Both the position numbers and the translations under genes were made by a program. The notes under the pieces were generated by a model. The model made no database searches, was not told where the DNA came from, and was given only the letters and a program-made list of their open reading frames with translations. DNA of 64,000 nt from Ypsolopha sequella (lineage: Eukaryota > Arthropoda > Insecta > Lepidoptera > Ypsolophidae), in NCBI GenBank assembly GCA_934047225.1, contig OW203998.1, forward strand, positions 17,127,280-17,191,279. The letters are read 5' to 3'. Below are positions 21,791 to 33,172 of this stretch, one piece after another. Numbering within the stretch: the stretch's first letter is position 1; each line of letters starts with the position of its first letter.

Positions 21791-23086
21791 TCTAAAAAAT
21801 AAAAATATGTATATGAAAAATAGTTGCTAGATTCTGAATAGGCTATGTTAGGAACAATTTATAAAAAAATAAAAAAACAGTAAAATAATAAAGCAGTTTG
21901 GAGGAGAGTCTGTTAGTGCTGTTTGTTGAGTCCGGGTCCATAGTGTGCGCCAAGTGACTAGATGTAAGATGTATTTCAGGTCCTGTGTTCTATAGATATA
22001 TTTTTGTAACAATTAGTTTCTTACCTAGCAACTACATATGCTCAGAAACTGGACCTTCAATCTTTAATCCCGAAAAAGGTCAGGTTAAAATTCGTCTATA
22101 AAGTCGTGCCACATGTGTAAGCCATTAGCGGTGTGAAACCTGAACATTCAGTTGTTGTTTCCGTCAGTTTATCCGACCGAGTGCACTGTGAATACGTAAA
22201 CTTCCCCCTGATTTTGAGCTGTATATAATATTATATTGTATCTATAAGTGAGTACTTCTTTCGTAGGACATGGTATAAGATTTTAACTGTATATTAAGCA
22301 GGGCCTACTGAAAAAGCCATATTATAAAATCAATTAATATTTGGTTGATGGTAAAGCATGGTGTTATAGTGATAGTGATGGTCATAGTGATATTTATCAT
22401 GATAGTTGTTTATAAATTTAAGTAAGTAGTATAATTTACTAACTTATGATTCCTCTAAGGAGTTAACATAAATTAATTATGGACTGTCAAAGGAAATAGA
22501 CTATATGAGACAGGTAGACAAAGATTTATTTTTATCTATATTTTTCATTACCGTAAATTCCTGCTGTCTTGTATTTTCTCATCTCTTTACTAAAGTAGAT
22601 ATAAGTAATTTGTACAGTATAAGTTTTTAGTATGAAACAGATTATGTGAACAAAAAGGAAATATGCTTAAAAAAAAAATACAGTCGAATTGAGAACCTCC
22701 TCCTTTTTTTAGGTCGGTTAAAAAGACATGATTTGCTAAGTTTCTTGCCCTTCTTCCTAGCAAGACTAATCGAATGGGTGGAGGTAAGCATGTATTTATA
22801 TATGAAACCTATTAATATGTAGTATATAGGGTGTGATTTGGGCGACCGTTCGGGCGGTTAATTGGATTTCACCTTGTATAATCATAGAATTTACTTATCA
22901 TTTGAATCGTAGGTATATATATTGCTGCATATATTAAATAAACCTTTAATTTAGTACATGCACGTTTATTATTTTACTAAACATATTTTTATGAGATTAA
23001 GTTTGACTTGAAAAAAATTGTATCATGTATACCTATTTTACAAAATAATTAATTTGAATTTGAATTTACTTTTTAGTAATTTTAAT
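21791..23086. other. AT-rich spacer, no convincing feature
   Basis: Nothing was recognised apart from low-complexity gtgatagtgatggtcatag near 22365. Confidence 0.3.
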
Positions 23087-23327
23087 TATTCAATCAATCA
23101 ATCAATCAAAATTCTTTATTTGTCGATACATAGGTAAGAATGATAGTACAGTTTTTGTCATGTCCCATATGATCTGCCTAATGGCGTACAAAATTAAATC
23201 TTACAACTAAATATATCATTATTACATTGATTACATATTTACAGCCCTACAACATTTTGTATATCTATAGTCACAATCACAATATGAGTCAAAATAAGTA
23301 ATAAATTAAATTAAAAAAAAAATTGAA

Positions 23328-23798
23328 TTAAATATCCATGTCATCTAAATATTCGTTAGTACCATAATAAGATTTACAAATCAAAAACTCCTTTAATTTC
23401 GTTTTAAATGAATACAAATTTACAATGTTTCTGATATGGTTGGGAAGTTTATTATAAATGCTCGTTGCCATCCCGAGAATGCTTTTCTTGTAGAGTTCCG
23501 TGTTACGGGAAAAGGCTTTTAAGCTACTAGGATATCGTTTGCTGTTGTAAAAACTAAATAAGTGAAGGTTAGTCTTCACAAACAAAGCAACCTCATAAAT
23601 GTAGATGCATGGAAACGTTAGCAGCTTGTGTTTTTTGAAGTGTGGTCTGCTGCTGTCGGTGGGTTTTAAACAAAACATAGCCCTAATACACTGTTTTTGT
23701 GCTTTAAGAGCACGTATTCTATCCGTTGAATTACCCCAGAAAATGACTCCGTATCTAAGAGTGGAGACTACATATGCATGATACGCAGTTAGTACTAG
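23328..23798 (-). pseudogene. LINE ORF2, C-terminal part after the premature stop
   Basis: Downstream of the TAA at 23799-23801 the same frame stays open to 23328. It begins LVLTAYHAYVVSTLRYGVIF and contains GNSTDRIRALKAQKQCIRAM. Ending in a basic tail with NKLPNHIRNI, it matches C-terminal blocks of CR1/Jockey-group ORF2. The shared frame with 23799-25970 shows that only the stop separates them. Confidence 0.85.
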
Positions 23799-23820
23799 TT
23801 AGTAGTTAGTAGTTAGTAGC
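23787..23820. repeat. 7-bp tandem repeat (agttagt) inside LINE ORF2
   Basis: Three contiguous copies lie at 23797-23817, and one more at 23787-23793. On the coding strand the expansion creates the TAA at 23799-23801. Confidence 0.85.
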
Positions 23821-25970
23821 GCATATGCAAATTTGTTTAACTTTTTACATACATTCTCTATATGTGGTGTCCAGCTCAAGTGACTGTCAATATGGATACC
23901 CAAAAATTTTGCTATCTTTGTATCTGCTATAGTATTATTTAGGTATTTGACATCAATGTTACATTGTATTTTATTTTGTTTTTGCTTGAAGTGCATAATT
24001 TTGGTTTTAGTCAAGTTAATATGAAGTTTATTTGTATCTAACCATGTGATAATGTCATTTAAAGAATTATTTATTTCGTCTTCGAATTTTCTTAGATCAT
24101 TTCCTGTATAAACGGCGGTACTATCATCGGCAAACAGTATCATAGGGGCACCCGTAGCTTTCGGCAAGTCGTTTATATAGATAATAAACAATAGTGGCCC
24201 CAATACACTGCCTTGAGGTACACCCACACATATTTTTGTCATTTCTGAAGCGTATGTTGTCTCAATATGAGTATTCGGACAGATTCTACGAATATGAGTA
24301 ACTTGGTTTCTATCACTTAAATACGATTGAATTAGCTTGAGAACATTACCCCTAACTCCGTCTTTTTCTAGTTTAGTGATCAAAATTTTGTGATCTACAT
24401 AGTCAAAAGCTTTAGTAAGATCCATGTAAATAGCTGATACAGGTATTCTTTTATCCACATTTGATGTTACATGTTGCACAAAGTCAAAAATTGCCGAGTT
24501 TATGGTTTTATTTTTACGGAAGCCTTTTTGTTCTTTCGCGAAGATATTTTGAGATTCGAAATATCGACTCAGAGCATTATAAATTACTTTTTCAAAAATT
24601 TTCGAGAATATTGGTATCAGGGCAATAGGACGATAAAATTTAATATCTGTTTTATCATCTTTTTTAAAAAGTGGTTTTATGATAGATGTTTTAAGCCTAT
24701 TTGGAAAGACACCCTTCTCAATGCATAAATTGGTTATGTGACTAAGAATAGGAGAGATTATAATGCCAACGTATTTTATAACTTTCGTGCATATATCATC
24801 AAAACCCACACTATTTGTATTATTAAGTTTCATTATTATATTGTAAATTTCATTAATGTCAATCGGGTTTATAAACATAGATTTTGCAAAATTAGATGTC
24901 ATTGTATAAGTATTATTTGAATTTAATGTCATATTGTGAGTAAAATATTCATTAAAAGCATTAGCAATATTTGTTGGGTCAGTTATGGTCTTGCCATTAA
25001 GAACTATTTTAGCAATATTTTCGTTGGGAATATTAAGTTTACTATGGTTTATAATTTTCCATGTTGCTTTAGCTTTATTCGAGGAATTCTTAATTAAATA
25101 GTTGTTCTGAGCTTTTCTGGTTAGTTTTGTTATAGCTTTGAGTCTATTAGAATAATGTATGTATTGAGTTTTATGAGCAGGATTCCGTGATAGTCTGTAT
25201 TTCCATAGTAGGTCACGTTTACGTTTTGAGCATTGCATAATGCCCCTTGATATCCATTTCGGTTTGATTTGACTGTTTACCTTGACTTTTATTACTGGAA
25301 AACAAAGGTCGTAAAACAGTTTGAAAGTATCATGGAAATTGTTGAAAGCTTCATTGGGATCCTCGCTACTAAATACATCTTGAAAGGTAAGACTGTTAAG
25401 ACATTCTCCGAATTTTAACATATTTTCCGGACTATAGTCGCGTCTGAAAACATACCAATGTTTCAAAGACACACTTCTTTTTACAGGACATTTTAGAATT
25501 TGACCTGTGTGGTCTGACATTGCTAAGTCAATGACTTTACCCTTTGCTCCAGGTATATTATGGATAATATTATCGAGACAAGTGCCACTACTTAGTCGTG
25601 TTGGTTCATGAATAGCTACCGATAAATTATAATTGTCCAAGATGCGTAGGAATTTTCTGGTTCGTTTGATATTGTCTAGTATGTCAATATTGAAGTCACC
25701 ACAAATAATTATATTTTTGTTGCTATTTATACAGTATTTATCTAAAATGTTACGTAATCTATCAAAAAATGTATTAAGTATGTCGTCAGTATATTTGGCT
25801 TTTCTATATATGCAGATAACTATAATTTTGTGTTCTGTTATTTCAATTGCTGAACACTCCATAACATTCTGAATACACAGATATAATAAATACATGTTTA
25901 CAGTTACGTAGCTTATGAAGTACAACAGACAATTCCGAGTAGATTTTATTTGGATTTGTATCATGTGCAC
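23799..25970 (-). pseudogene. LINE ORF2: partial endonuclease plus reverse transcriptase
   Basis: A frame of about 700 codons. The first part holds the C-terminal half of an endonuclease: VICIYRKAKY, IIICGDFNIDIL (GDFN block, about residue 88-95) and LAMSDHTGQIL (catalytic SDH). The reverse transcriptase follows: FYRPIALIPIFSKIFEK, IYMDLTKAFDYVDH (motif A), VGVPQGSVLGPLLFIIYIND (motif B) and LFADDSTAVY (motif C, FADD). The N-terminal endonuclease blocks with the catalytic Asn and Glu are missing. The frame begins inside sequence that also encodes the ORF1 end. A TAA at 23799 in a 7-bp tandem repeat ends it early. RT residues are all intact. Confidence 0.88.
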
Positions 25971-26823
25971 CCATACCTAGAATAACAATGTCTTTATTTG
26001 AAACCAACTTCTTAATATTGTCTATATCGTTATAAAATTGGGCAATTGGGGCATTTGGTCTTATTATCGAAGATGTAGAATATTTGTCGTTCCAATTTCC
26101 GCTTCTAGTATTTAAAATACCGCTTGCTAATCCTACTAGGTTTTCTTTACCAAGTACATATATAGTGTTTTTAGAATTTACTGTGGCGCCATCTGTCGTT
26201 GAGGTGGAGGATATTGGCAAAGTAATATTATCTTGTTTGTTTTCATTTCCTGATTGAGAACTGCTGTTTTTTTTAGATTGTGTATCATCCACATCATGGC
26301 AATACCTTTCGAATGAAATTTTCGGACAAGGAAGTAAATTTGCTTGATCTTCCGATGTTTTTAAATTTTTCAAAGTATCAGATTTCATCAACCTTCTATA
26401 TGTTGGCGTGTATGTGCTTCTGTTCTTATTTGGGGTAGAAGTAGAAATGTTATGGTCACCTTTTATTAATGTTGTATTATCAATTCCTACAGATTTGTAC
26501 AATTTCAGTTTTGATTCAAAATCTTTAATTTTAATTTTTAGGTCATTATTCTCCAGATTAAGTTTACTTATTTCTTCATGAGAGGAGTCAAGTTCTGTAT
26601 GCTGTCTCTTTATTTCGGCTTTTAGTTCTTCAATGTATTGTAGTTCTCCAATTGAAGCAATAGGTTCACTTTTTGTACTTGTGTTCACTGACTCAAAATT
26701 CCATGAAGCCAAGCTCTGATTGTCTTGCGGTTCTATCATACTTGCAGACAGGTTCTTTTTACGGTTACTTTTCTTTGCCTTTCTTCGTGTAACATTGTCC
26801 GTTTCATTTTCAGAGTCTCTCAT
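25843..26823 (-). pseudogene. LINE ORF1 with coiled coil and possible SGNH-like domain
   Basis: An ATG-initiated 326-codon frame. The N-terminus is basic (RRKAKKSNRKKN). A coiled coil spans about residues 60-110 (IEELKAEIKRQHTELDSS and following heptads). A Ser/Thr-rich linker follows. The C-terminal part has IYVLGKENLVGLASGIL and DIVILGMGAHDTN, placed like blocks of the SGNH/GDSL esterase fold known in CR1/L2 ORF1 proteins; that resemblance is weak. The frame ends VYSECYGVFSN by running into endonuclease-coding DNA read in another frame, so its native C-terminus is lost to the deletion. In the intact element it would coat RNA as a multimer. Confidence 0.65.
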
Positions 26824-26826
26824 TGT

Positions 26827-27395
26827 ATAAATTTAAGTTTGTATAATGTTACACTGATAGAGTTAAACCTTTTAAATCGATTTAAGCAATTTATGTTCTG
26901 AATGCACCCTCACTTTGTTTTTACTGGCAACATAGTCGCAGCAGTTGTCAAAATTTTGCTCCAATCAGCTGTTTATTTAGGTTCTGGATAATCTAAATTC
27001 AACTAATTACAATCGTTTGTTTACAAATTCTATTTTTCAAATGTACTGAGTTAAACGGTTAAACAAGGATTCTGTGATTCTCACCAAGTAAATTTGATGT
27101 TATCTATCCACAAAACAGTTTTCAGCTTGATATTGCACTTTGAATGTTGAGAGGTAAGGTTAAGCTGTACTTATTTTACACTTTAAACTTAGTTTTTTGC
27201 GATATTTACTGTGTTTAACAACTAAAACTGTGAGAGATTTCCCTGAATTGTTTACTAGCTTAGGGTTGCCAGTGTTTTTTCATGGATACTTAAAGCCATT
27301 GATCGCTTTAATTTATGTTTTGTATGTTTTGTTTTATTACTAAAAGACTCGTAGGTATATACATAATTAGTATATGTTACAGCTACTCACGATAT
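26827..27395. other. possible LINE 5' UTR, then AT-rich spacer
   Basis: Directly upstream of the ORF1 start. No second copy is present in the window, so the element's 5' end cannot be fixed. Confidence 0.3.
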
Positions 27396-27531
27396 GTTAG
27401 TCAGATTTCACCTGACTGGTTTCACGTAATCGTACAGCAGTGTGGCAGTACCAGTGCCAAACGAGGAACCGTCACGTAATCCTGTTGAAACTGTACCATT
27501 ACAGTGAAATTAGTCAGGTGAGTTCTGACTT
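27396..27531. mobile_element. short inverted-repeat element (MITE-like)
   Basis: The end gttagtcagatttcacctga is answered by tcaggtgagttctgactta, with further pairing at tttcac.gtaat. Arms are about 35 bp and the total about 136 bp. Confidence 0.6.
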
Positions 27532-28089
27532 ATACAGGATGATAATGAATGCCCTATCTTTAGGTATATTAAAGAAAACTGTTCTATGTTCAAAATAAAA
27601 AATATGTGTCTTGTTACTTTTGTCTAGTTTCATAATAAAAAATAAAGATATCGACCGTCAAAGTCGATCGCGGGCGGGAGGGCGGATTGCGGGGTCGGGC
27701 GCTAAGGGCGTCGGGAATGTTTTTCATTGGTGGCTGAAGGTTGGAGGCTCGTTATTGGGAAGTCCCTATGATCTATTGTCAGTCATATGTCAAGTCGCAT
27801 AGGTTAGCCGTTTATTCGAAATTTGGAAAAGATTCACAATAATAAATGTCAGAAAAACATAACGTTTTCTTTAACGATTCTTTGTTTTATTAGTGATTCT
27901 GATTCATATATTTTAATATGGCTAGGAGGTTAAGTTACAGTGTAAGAATAACCCTTTGAACTTGACAATAAACTGGTTTTACTTTATCTCTCATTTAACA
28001 GTCTTATATTATTTTATCTATAAGTAAGACCGTCTTAGCGATAATGAGAATCAAGAGGTTAGTTAAAATTAATAAGTTAACACGTTGAA
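27532..28089. other. spacer with a GC-rich patch, no gene seen
   Basis: 27660-27725 is GC-rich (gggcgggagggcgg) and open in one frame, but no domain or partner copy was recognised. Confidence 0.3.
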
Positions 28090-28330
28090 GGCGCCTCTTC
28101 TCAGCATCATCCGAAAATGACTCTAATGATAAATTAAACATTATGAAAAAAATATGTGTTGTTAGTTAAACCACAAAAACAACTTTGTTTAAGGAAATTA
28201 TTTTCGCGTATAAGCAACATAAGCAAGCAGCAACAGAAAATATTGTTCAAAGTCAAGCTGCTTTTAGTCTAAAATTAAGTATAATTGGTTATTTCTTTGA
28301 AACCACTAATAGTATTTGTATGGTTGTTGC
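28090..28330 (-). repeat. dispersed repeat S (copy 2)
   Basis: Inverted match of 10890-11145: cctcttctcagc, aagtcaagctgcttttag, ttggttatttctttgaaacc. Confidence 0.6.
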
Positions 28331-29114
28331 AAAACGACTGTAAAACGTGTTTAATTTAAATAAAACAACCTTGCTAGAAAAGCCTAATTGACATTAAATT
28401 ATTGTCACGTAATGCCATACATCACATTTTTTAACACTTTTTTTGCGTTTGGGAACACTTTCCGTCACATAAACACACAACCTGACAGCCGTAATTTCGT
28501 TATCCATAAAGCTACCCTAAATAAATAAACAACTCAAAGTGTTGTCAGTACACACTATAAACATGGATTACGATAAACCTTTATTTTTGAAAGCACATAA
28601 GCAGAACAAAAATTAGTGTATTTTCAGGACAATTTATTTGTTTACCCTCCTGTCAAACTGTGGCGCGATGCCATGCCCCGAGAGTTAGGTGTCAACCATT
28701 GGACAGTTACCCTTGTCATGCGTCGCACAGTCCATGAACTGGCCTGTGTTCCCTACATAATGTAGATCGTGTGGTTAGCATTTGGCCTTTTTTTTTCATA
28801 ATAATGAACTTTATTTTTGCTCGCTAAACTGTTTTCGGTCGGATTTTAGAAGGTTATGTCATGATGTTATGGCATCTCTCAAAGTAAATATTTGCTGGCT
28901 TTTCCTTTGTTATTAGGGTACCGCATAAGTGTTTTTATAGCTGCCATACTTCTTTCATTGATGTTTGGGGTGCATGGTAAGAGCCTCGTTTCTGGGAGGC
29001 GTAAACAACGCTACAACCACTGATTACTGATTACTCCAATACCTGGACCAACTAACTAACACCTTTCACTTGAACTGGTGGTGGACTTCGGTCGTGGCTT
29101 GTCACCGCTCTCAT
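28331..29114. other. AT-rich spacer, no clear feature
   Basis: No coding trace, repeat partner or structured element was recognised. Confidence 0.3.
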
Positions 29115-29500
29115 GACGAAATCGTCTTAAGGTTAAACATCAGTTGCTTAGCGAAAAGTGCATAACTTAACTTAGTTTTTCTTGTTTAGAAGTTAAAAAT
29201 TGAAAAACATTTTATTATGTGGCAGTTGACGCCAATAGTTCAGTATTAGTGAGGTTTATAAAGCATGAGTTTATTGACAAATTTACACAATTAGTCATGA
29301 TCTTATCCAAACAAAGTTAAAACATCATTTTAATTTGCATATATTTTCAAACTCTTTATTTATAAACCTCACTAATACTGAACTGTTGGCACTAAATGTT
29401 ACATACCAAAACGTTTTTCAATTTTAAATTTCTAACCAAGAAAAACAAAGTTAAGTTATGCACTTTGAGCTTTTTACTACTGACGTTTAACCTTAGAAGC
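29115..29500. mobile_element. two-tier inverted-repeat element
   Basis: The outer arms (about 29115-29215 and 29405-29500) share aaggttaaac, agtgcataacttaactt and attgaaaaac. The inner arms are a near-perfect 32-bp pair (29232-29263 and 29361-29393; cagtattagtgaggtttata), cleaner than the outer ones. The core is about 95 bp. Confidence 0.65.
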
Positions 29501-29639
29501 AACTCTTCGTGTTCAGTCATTCGTCCGTTACCGACTTCCGTAGATTTTGTAGACGTCCCTGAACAGACTGACGGCTCGCCTGCTTTTATTCTCACACTAT
29601 GGGATGCTCCCTCCATCTTAGATTGTATTGTCTCTTTCC

Positions 29640-30300
29640 ATCAGTTAAACTAAGAGACAGAGTTAGGAGCTCCGACATTAGAGAAATGACCAAAGTAAAA
29701 GACGCTGTGGGCATGCTTTGCAAGCTCAAATGGAAGTGGGCAGGTCACGTAGCTAGAGCAAGCGACGCCGACGGTAGATGGAGCGAACGAGTCCTCCACT
29801 GGTTTGCGAGGGAAAGACGCCGATTGCCTGGTCATCCGGAGAAGCGCTGGTCTGACGACATCAAACAAGTAGCAGGCAATATCTGCAGGCAATACCTGGA
29901 CACGATATGCACAAGATAGACGGACATGGAAAAATATAGAGGAGGCCTATACCCAATTATGGGTGCCCAAATAATGCTGACTATAGATTAATCAATTACA
30001 TTTCGTACAAATTCAAAACATTATTTACATTTTATTGTTGGACATGATATTATTATTGAGTTTCATTTTGCAATGCATGATTTCTACTTATGATTTTATG
30101 AAGTATATTGAATCGATTGTTCGTTTATAAGTTTATGTTTAAGTGAATTCTATATAATTTATATTCAGTTTTAATTTTAATCATGATTATTTCGATATAT
30201 TGCAGAGAAATCTCACCATTAAATTTAGCATAGTGTAATGAATTTTTCCATCTATTCTTAATTTGACAATAAAGGCTTTTTATTTTTATTTATTTATTTT
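29640..30300 (+). mobile_element. RTE-clade LINE remnant, ORF 3' end and 3' UTR
   Basis: Only the last 110 or so codons of ORF2 and the 3' UTR remain. The UTR ends AATAAAGGC then a TTTATTTATTTATT tail near 30285. No target duplication was identified. Confidence 0.7.
29650..29971 (+). pseudogene. RTE-type LINE ORF2, extreme C-terminus
   Basis: The plus frame carries the hallmark C-terminal block of RTE elements: LKWKWAGHVAR, GRWSERVLHW and RLPGHPEKRWSDDIKQVAG. A one-base shift near 29890 moves the end into the next frame, which continues AQDRRTWKNIEEAYTQLW and stops at TAA (29969-29971). The RT core is absent, so this is a 5'-truncated dead copy. The 'GHVAR...KRWTDDI' block is well known in insect RTE elements, so the class call is firm. 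Confidence 0.8.
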
Positions 30301-31057
30301 CATCAGTTGCGTTGTAATGGTGAAGCGTAACTCAACTTTTACATTTTGTAAAAATGGAAAAATATATCCAGTGCCTCTGTTACTGAAAATCAAAATCTAG
30401 TAGTCGCAAGTAAAGTATGTTTTTCCTTACGTGACCCATTTGGTATACACAATCTTAGCACATCCTCTATTTTAATTATTGAAAGACATTTTACATGGCA
30501 TTAAACATTTTTAAACTACCTAGTTACATTTGTTCATCTACAACATTGTATTTTAGAAACTTTTAATCATAACAAGAGGCGCAAACCTCCATATAAATGT
30601 TTTCAACACATTGTGGGGTGTTTATGGAATGTTAGTATAATATTTTAGGCTGAGTCCATTAACATTATCGAGATTCTAGATCTATGTTTAAGTCAAACTA
30701 AAAATCGTGAAATTTGAGTAATATCTTAACATTGCAAAAGAGTATATTTTGTATGGCGCCAAAATATGCAACAAGATTCCTAATTTAATTGAGATGTTTT
30801 TAAGTGATAATACTATTTAATATTTTGAATAAACATAATCTTTGTGAAGTTTGACTTGCTTTAATTTATATCTAACTACATTCTCTGGTTTTGAACTTTT
30901 TTATTTAATTTTTCTTGACATTGCGAGGTCAATCTGTTTTAATTCAAATGTCGGCTCCCTAAATGTATCTACATGAAAGCCTAACACGCTCATACTCGCT
31001 CCACCAATTTTTTGACTTTTGGTGAAATATAGCTTAGACTGTTAGACCCCAAAAAAG
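30301..31057. other. AT-rich spacer
   Basis: No feature was recognised. It ends where homology of the big inverted duplication begins. Confidence 0.3.
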
Positions 31058-31637
31058 GCATCAGTTTAGTTTGCCGGAAGAAAGGATGCCACTTGCCACA
31101 ATTGTTTATTGGACCAATATCTACCGATAAAGATCGGTAGCCTTCGGGAGCCTCTTCAATTTGGGGGGGGGGAGGGCGTTCAAAGATGCACTGCGCCAAG
31201 CGTCATTTAAAAAAATTTAACTGTCTGAGTTTGTCAACTACATCAAGATGGGTGTCTTTTTCAGGTAAATTAAGGACGTAGAATTCATTTCTGACATAAA
31301 AAATTGTGATATTTTAAGTAATTTCTTGAAAATTTTTACATACATTAAAATTTTATGAAATACTTTTTACTTTCAGGCGCCACCAAAAAAAAACCTCAGG
31401 TTTTTTTAAGTAACAAAAAATACGTTACGAAAGCCTATTTTATGCAGATAAATAAAAATATAAGTTTTATTGGATTTTTAAAGGAAAAAACCATAAAAAA
31501 AATTAAATTATGTCGGTGAGCTCTTATTTTACTACTACTTATTAACTAACCTGATAAAAGTATATCTATGTATAGTGTATTTATAAAAGTATATATGTGC
31601 ATAAAAACTATAAACACGTAAAAAATGCTTTTCTATG

Positions 31638-31975
31638 TAGTAGATGCTAGGGATTGTTGGCACTTGGTGGAGTTTATAAAACATTGTTTAAAAAAAAAAA
31701 ACACTTGTACTTATCCACATATTACGTACAACTTTATTATGCCCGACCGGTTTCGCTGTAAAGCATTTTCTAGGGCTTTTTACACATCCTAACTAACAAA
31801 TAAATCTTATAAACTACAATCATGTCTAAAATGACGTGCAATAAATGAAACAACAAACAGACAGAAGGGGAATTTCAAATCAAAAATGGTCGGTAAACGA
31901 TGGAACTAAGTTGAGTCAAACGTTGTGATAAAGTTGTACGTAATATGTGGATAAGTACAAGTGTTTTTTTAAAAC
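31638..31975. mobile_element. insertion with 14-bp target duplication and internal hairpin
   Basis: aatgcttttctatg occurs at 31624-31637 and 31976-31989 and only once in the opposite arm. Inside, about 55-bp arms are inverted copies (aacacttgtacttatccaca near 31699; tgtggataagtacaagtgtt near 31945). The loop contains gaccggtttcgct, seen in other MITE loops. Confidence 0.75.
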
Positions 31976-32045
31976 AATGCTTTTCTATGGTTCTAAAAGA
32001 GTATTAACTATTTAATTATCTTTTTCATTTTTTGCAGCTTCTAAC

Positions 32046-32940
32046 ATCTATAACAAATAGTTCTAGGTGTGAAGTAAGTAAGTACTGCTGTAAGAAGACA
32101 ATTGTGTTCCTGGTCACGAGTACCAATCTTTAACAAATAGGTTCTGGACTAGTCCTATCTTCTGTAAGAGAAATAAATATCCTGCTTATAAATGTATATA
32201 CATATGTGTTATGTACAGTCATATGTACTTATAGTACTTAGTATGTATTTATTTAATAATTAAAAGATGACCGCTGGAAGCGGTACAATCCGTATAATGA
32301 GGTTATAGTAATGCATATATACCTCTCTACATCTCCTACGTTATTATGACATACTTGAGGAGTACATCGATTTATTAATCACAAATTAAATCATTGGCCG
32401 TGATTTATTTGTGTGATCGTCTAGTAGATTAAGACGTTATGTGACAAAACGGTTATGCTCAAAACAATGTATATCATAATTCAACAAAGGAAAATAAAGT
32501 ATTCAAGAAAAACTAATGTACTAGGTATTTGTTAAATGATACGATTTAGCTGTATTCTGGAACTCAGCTATAGTTCAAGGCTATTATTGCCATTGAAAAT
32601 CCAAGGAAAAACGAAACACATTAATGACGAAATCACTATGTAAAACCACTTTTGATTCGACATTCCGTAAGACGTTTAACGAATAACACTTTCATAGCTT
32701 CGTAAGTTGCGCGCGACGTTATATTTCTAATTAGATAAATGATTATGTAATTATCGGAAAATATAGTAAAGTGTGTGGGTGTGTGTGTAAAATATAATAT
32801 TGCAGTTGTCTGGGTTAGAAAAAGGGGTTGATGAAACGTAGATACTCGAGGCACGGTGGCTGCACGCTGTACGTTGATTTAGCTAGACTTTTGGTATTTG
32901 ATGGGATTCTAGACCCAGATGAGTCCAGAATGAAGTGGGG
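32046..32940. other. sequence present only in the left arm
   Basis: It replaces a 31-bp segment of the right arm that encodes the end of the PIN-family protein. AT-rich; a (GT)n-like stretch lies near 32777. No feature was recognised. Confidence 0.4.
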
Positions 32941-32954
32941 GTTAAATTTATTTT

Positions 32955-33168
32955 AGCACAGTTGCATCTTTTTTGCATCCTACTTTGCATTGACACCTTG
33001 TTATCTCGAGGCAAATGCTGTCCGCAGCTGGGTTGTCAGACCAGTGGGGTATCTATTGGCTATTTTTCTGCTTCCAGCCCCAATCGGGGGGACTAGGCAG
33101 AATTTGTTGCAGCACTAAAGCCTGGCCCCACTCATGAACTCCCTGGCAAACTGCGCGTAATTTTTTCT
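32955..33168 (-). pseudogene. PIN/FEN-like family protein, C-terminal fragment (copy B)
   Basis: The minus-strand frame matches the right-arm copy: AVCQGVHEWGQALVLQQILP, SPPDWGWKQK, then an in-frame TAG, then PHWSDNPAADSIC and a Cys-rich tail. The last 15 or so residues are replaced by the sequence at 32046-32940. The frame above 33168 is the antisense of copy A and not part of this protein. Confidence 0.65.
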
Positions 33169-33172
33169 CCAG

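Larger units (their letters stand above)
23087..26826 (-). mobile_element. CR1/L2-like LINE, nearly full length, with internal deletion
   Basis: Read on the minus strand it has ORF1 (26823-25843), ORF2 (25970-23328) and a 3' UTR. The UTR ends AAATAAAGAATTTTGATTGATTG..., a GATT/TTGA tail at 23089-23110. A single in-frame stop interrupts ORF2. A deletion between ORF1 and ORF2 has removed the start of the endonuclease. The rest of the coding sequence is open, so the copy is fairly young. The 5' boundary is uncertain; a 5' UTR may extend above 26826. Confidence 0.85.

Noticed and set aside
22090..22200. Core promoter (ctataaag plus tcagttgttg)
   Set aside because: The spacing of about 48 bp is too long for a TATA-initiator pair, and no open frame follows.
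30990..31199. Independent small gene with PEGYRSLSVDIG
   Set aside because: It is the mirrored arm copy of 34924-35121; start codons are TTG and the two C-termini differ. It is kept only as a coding trace.
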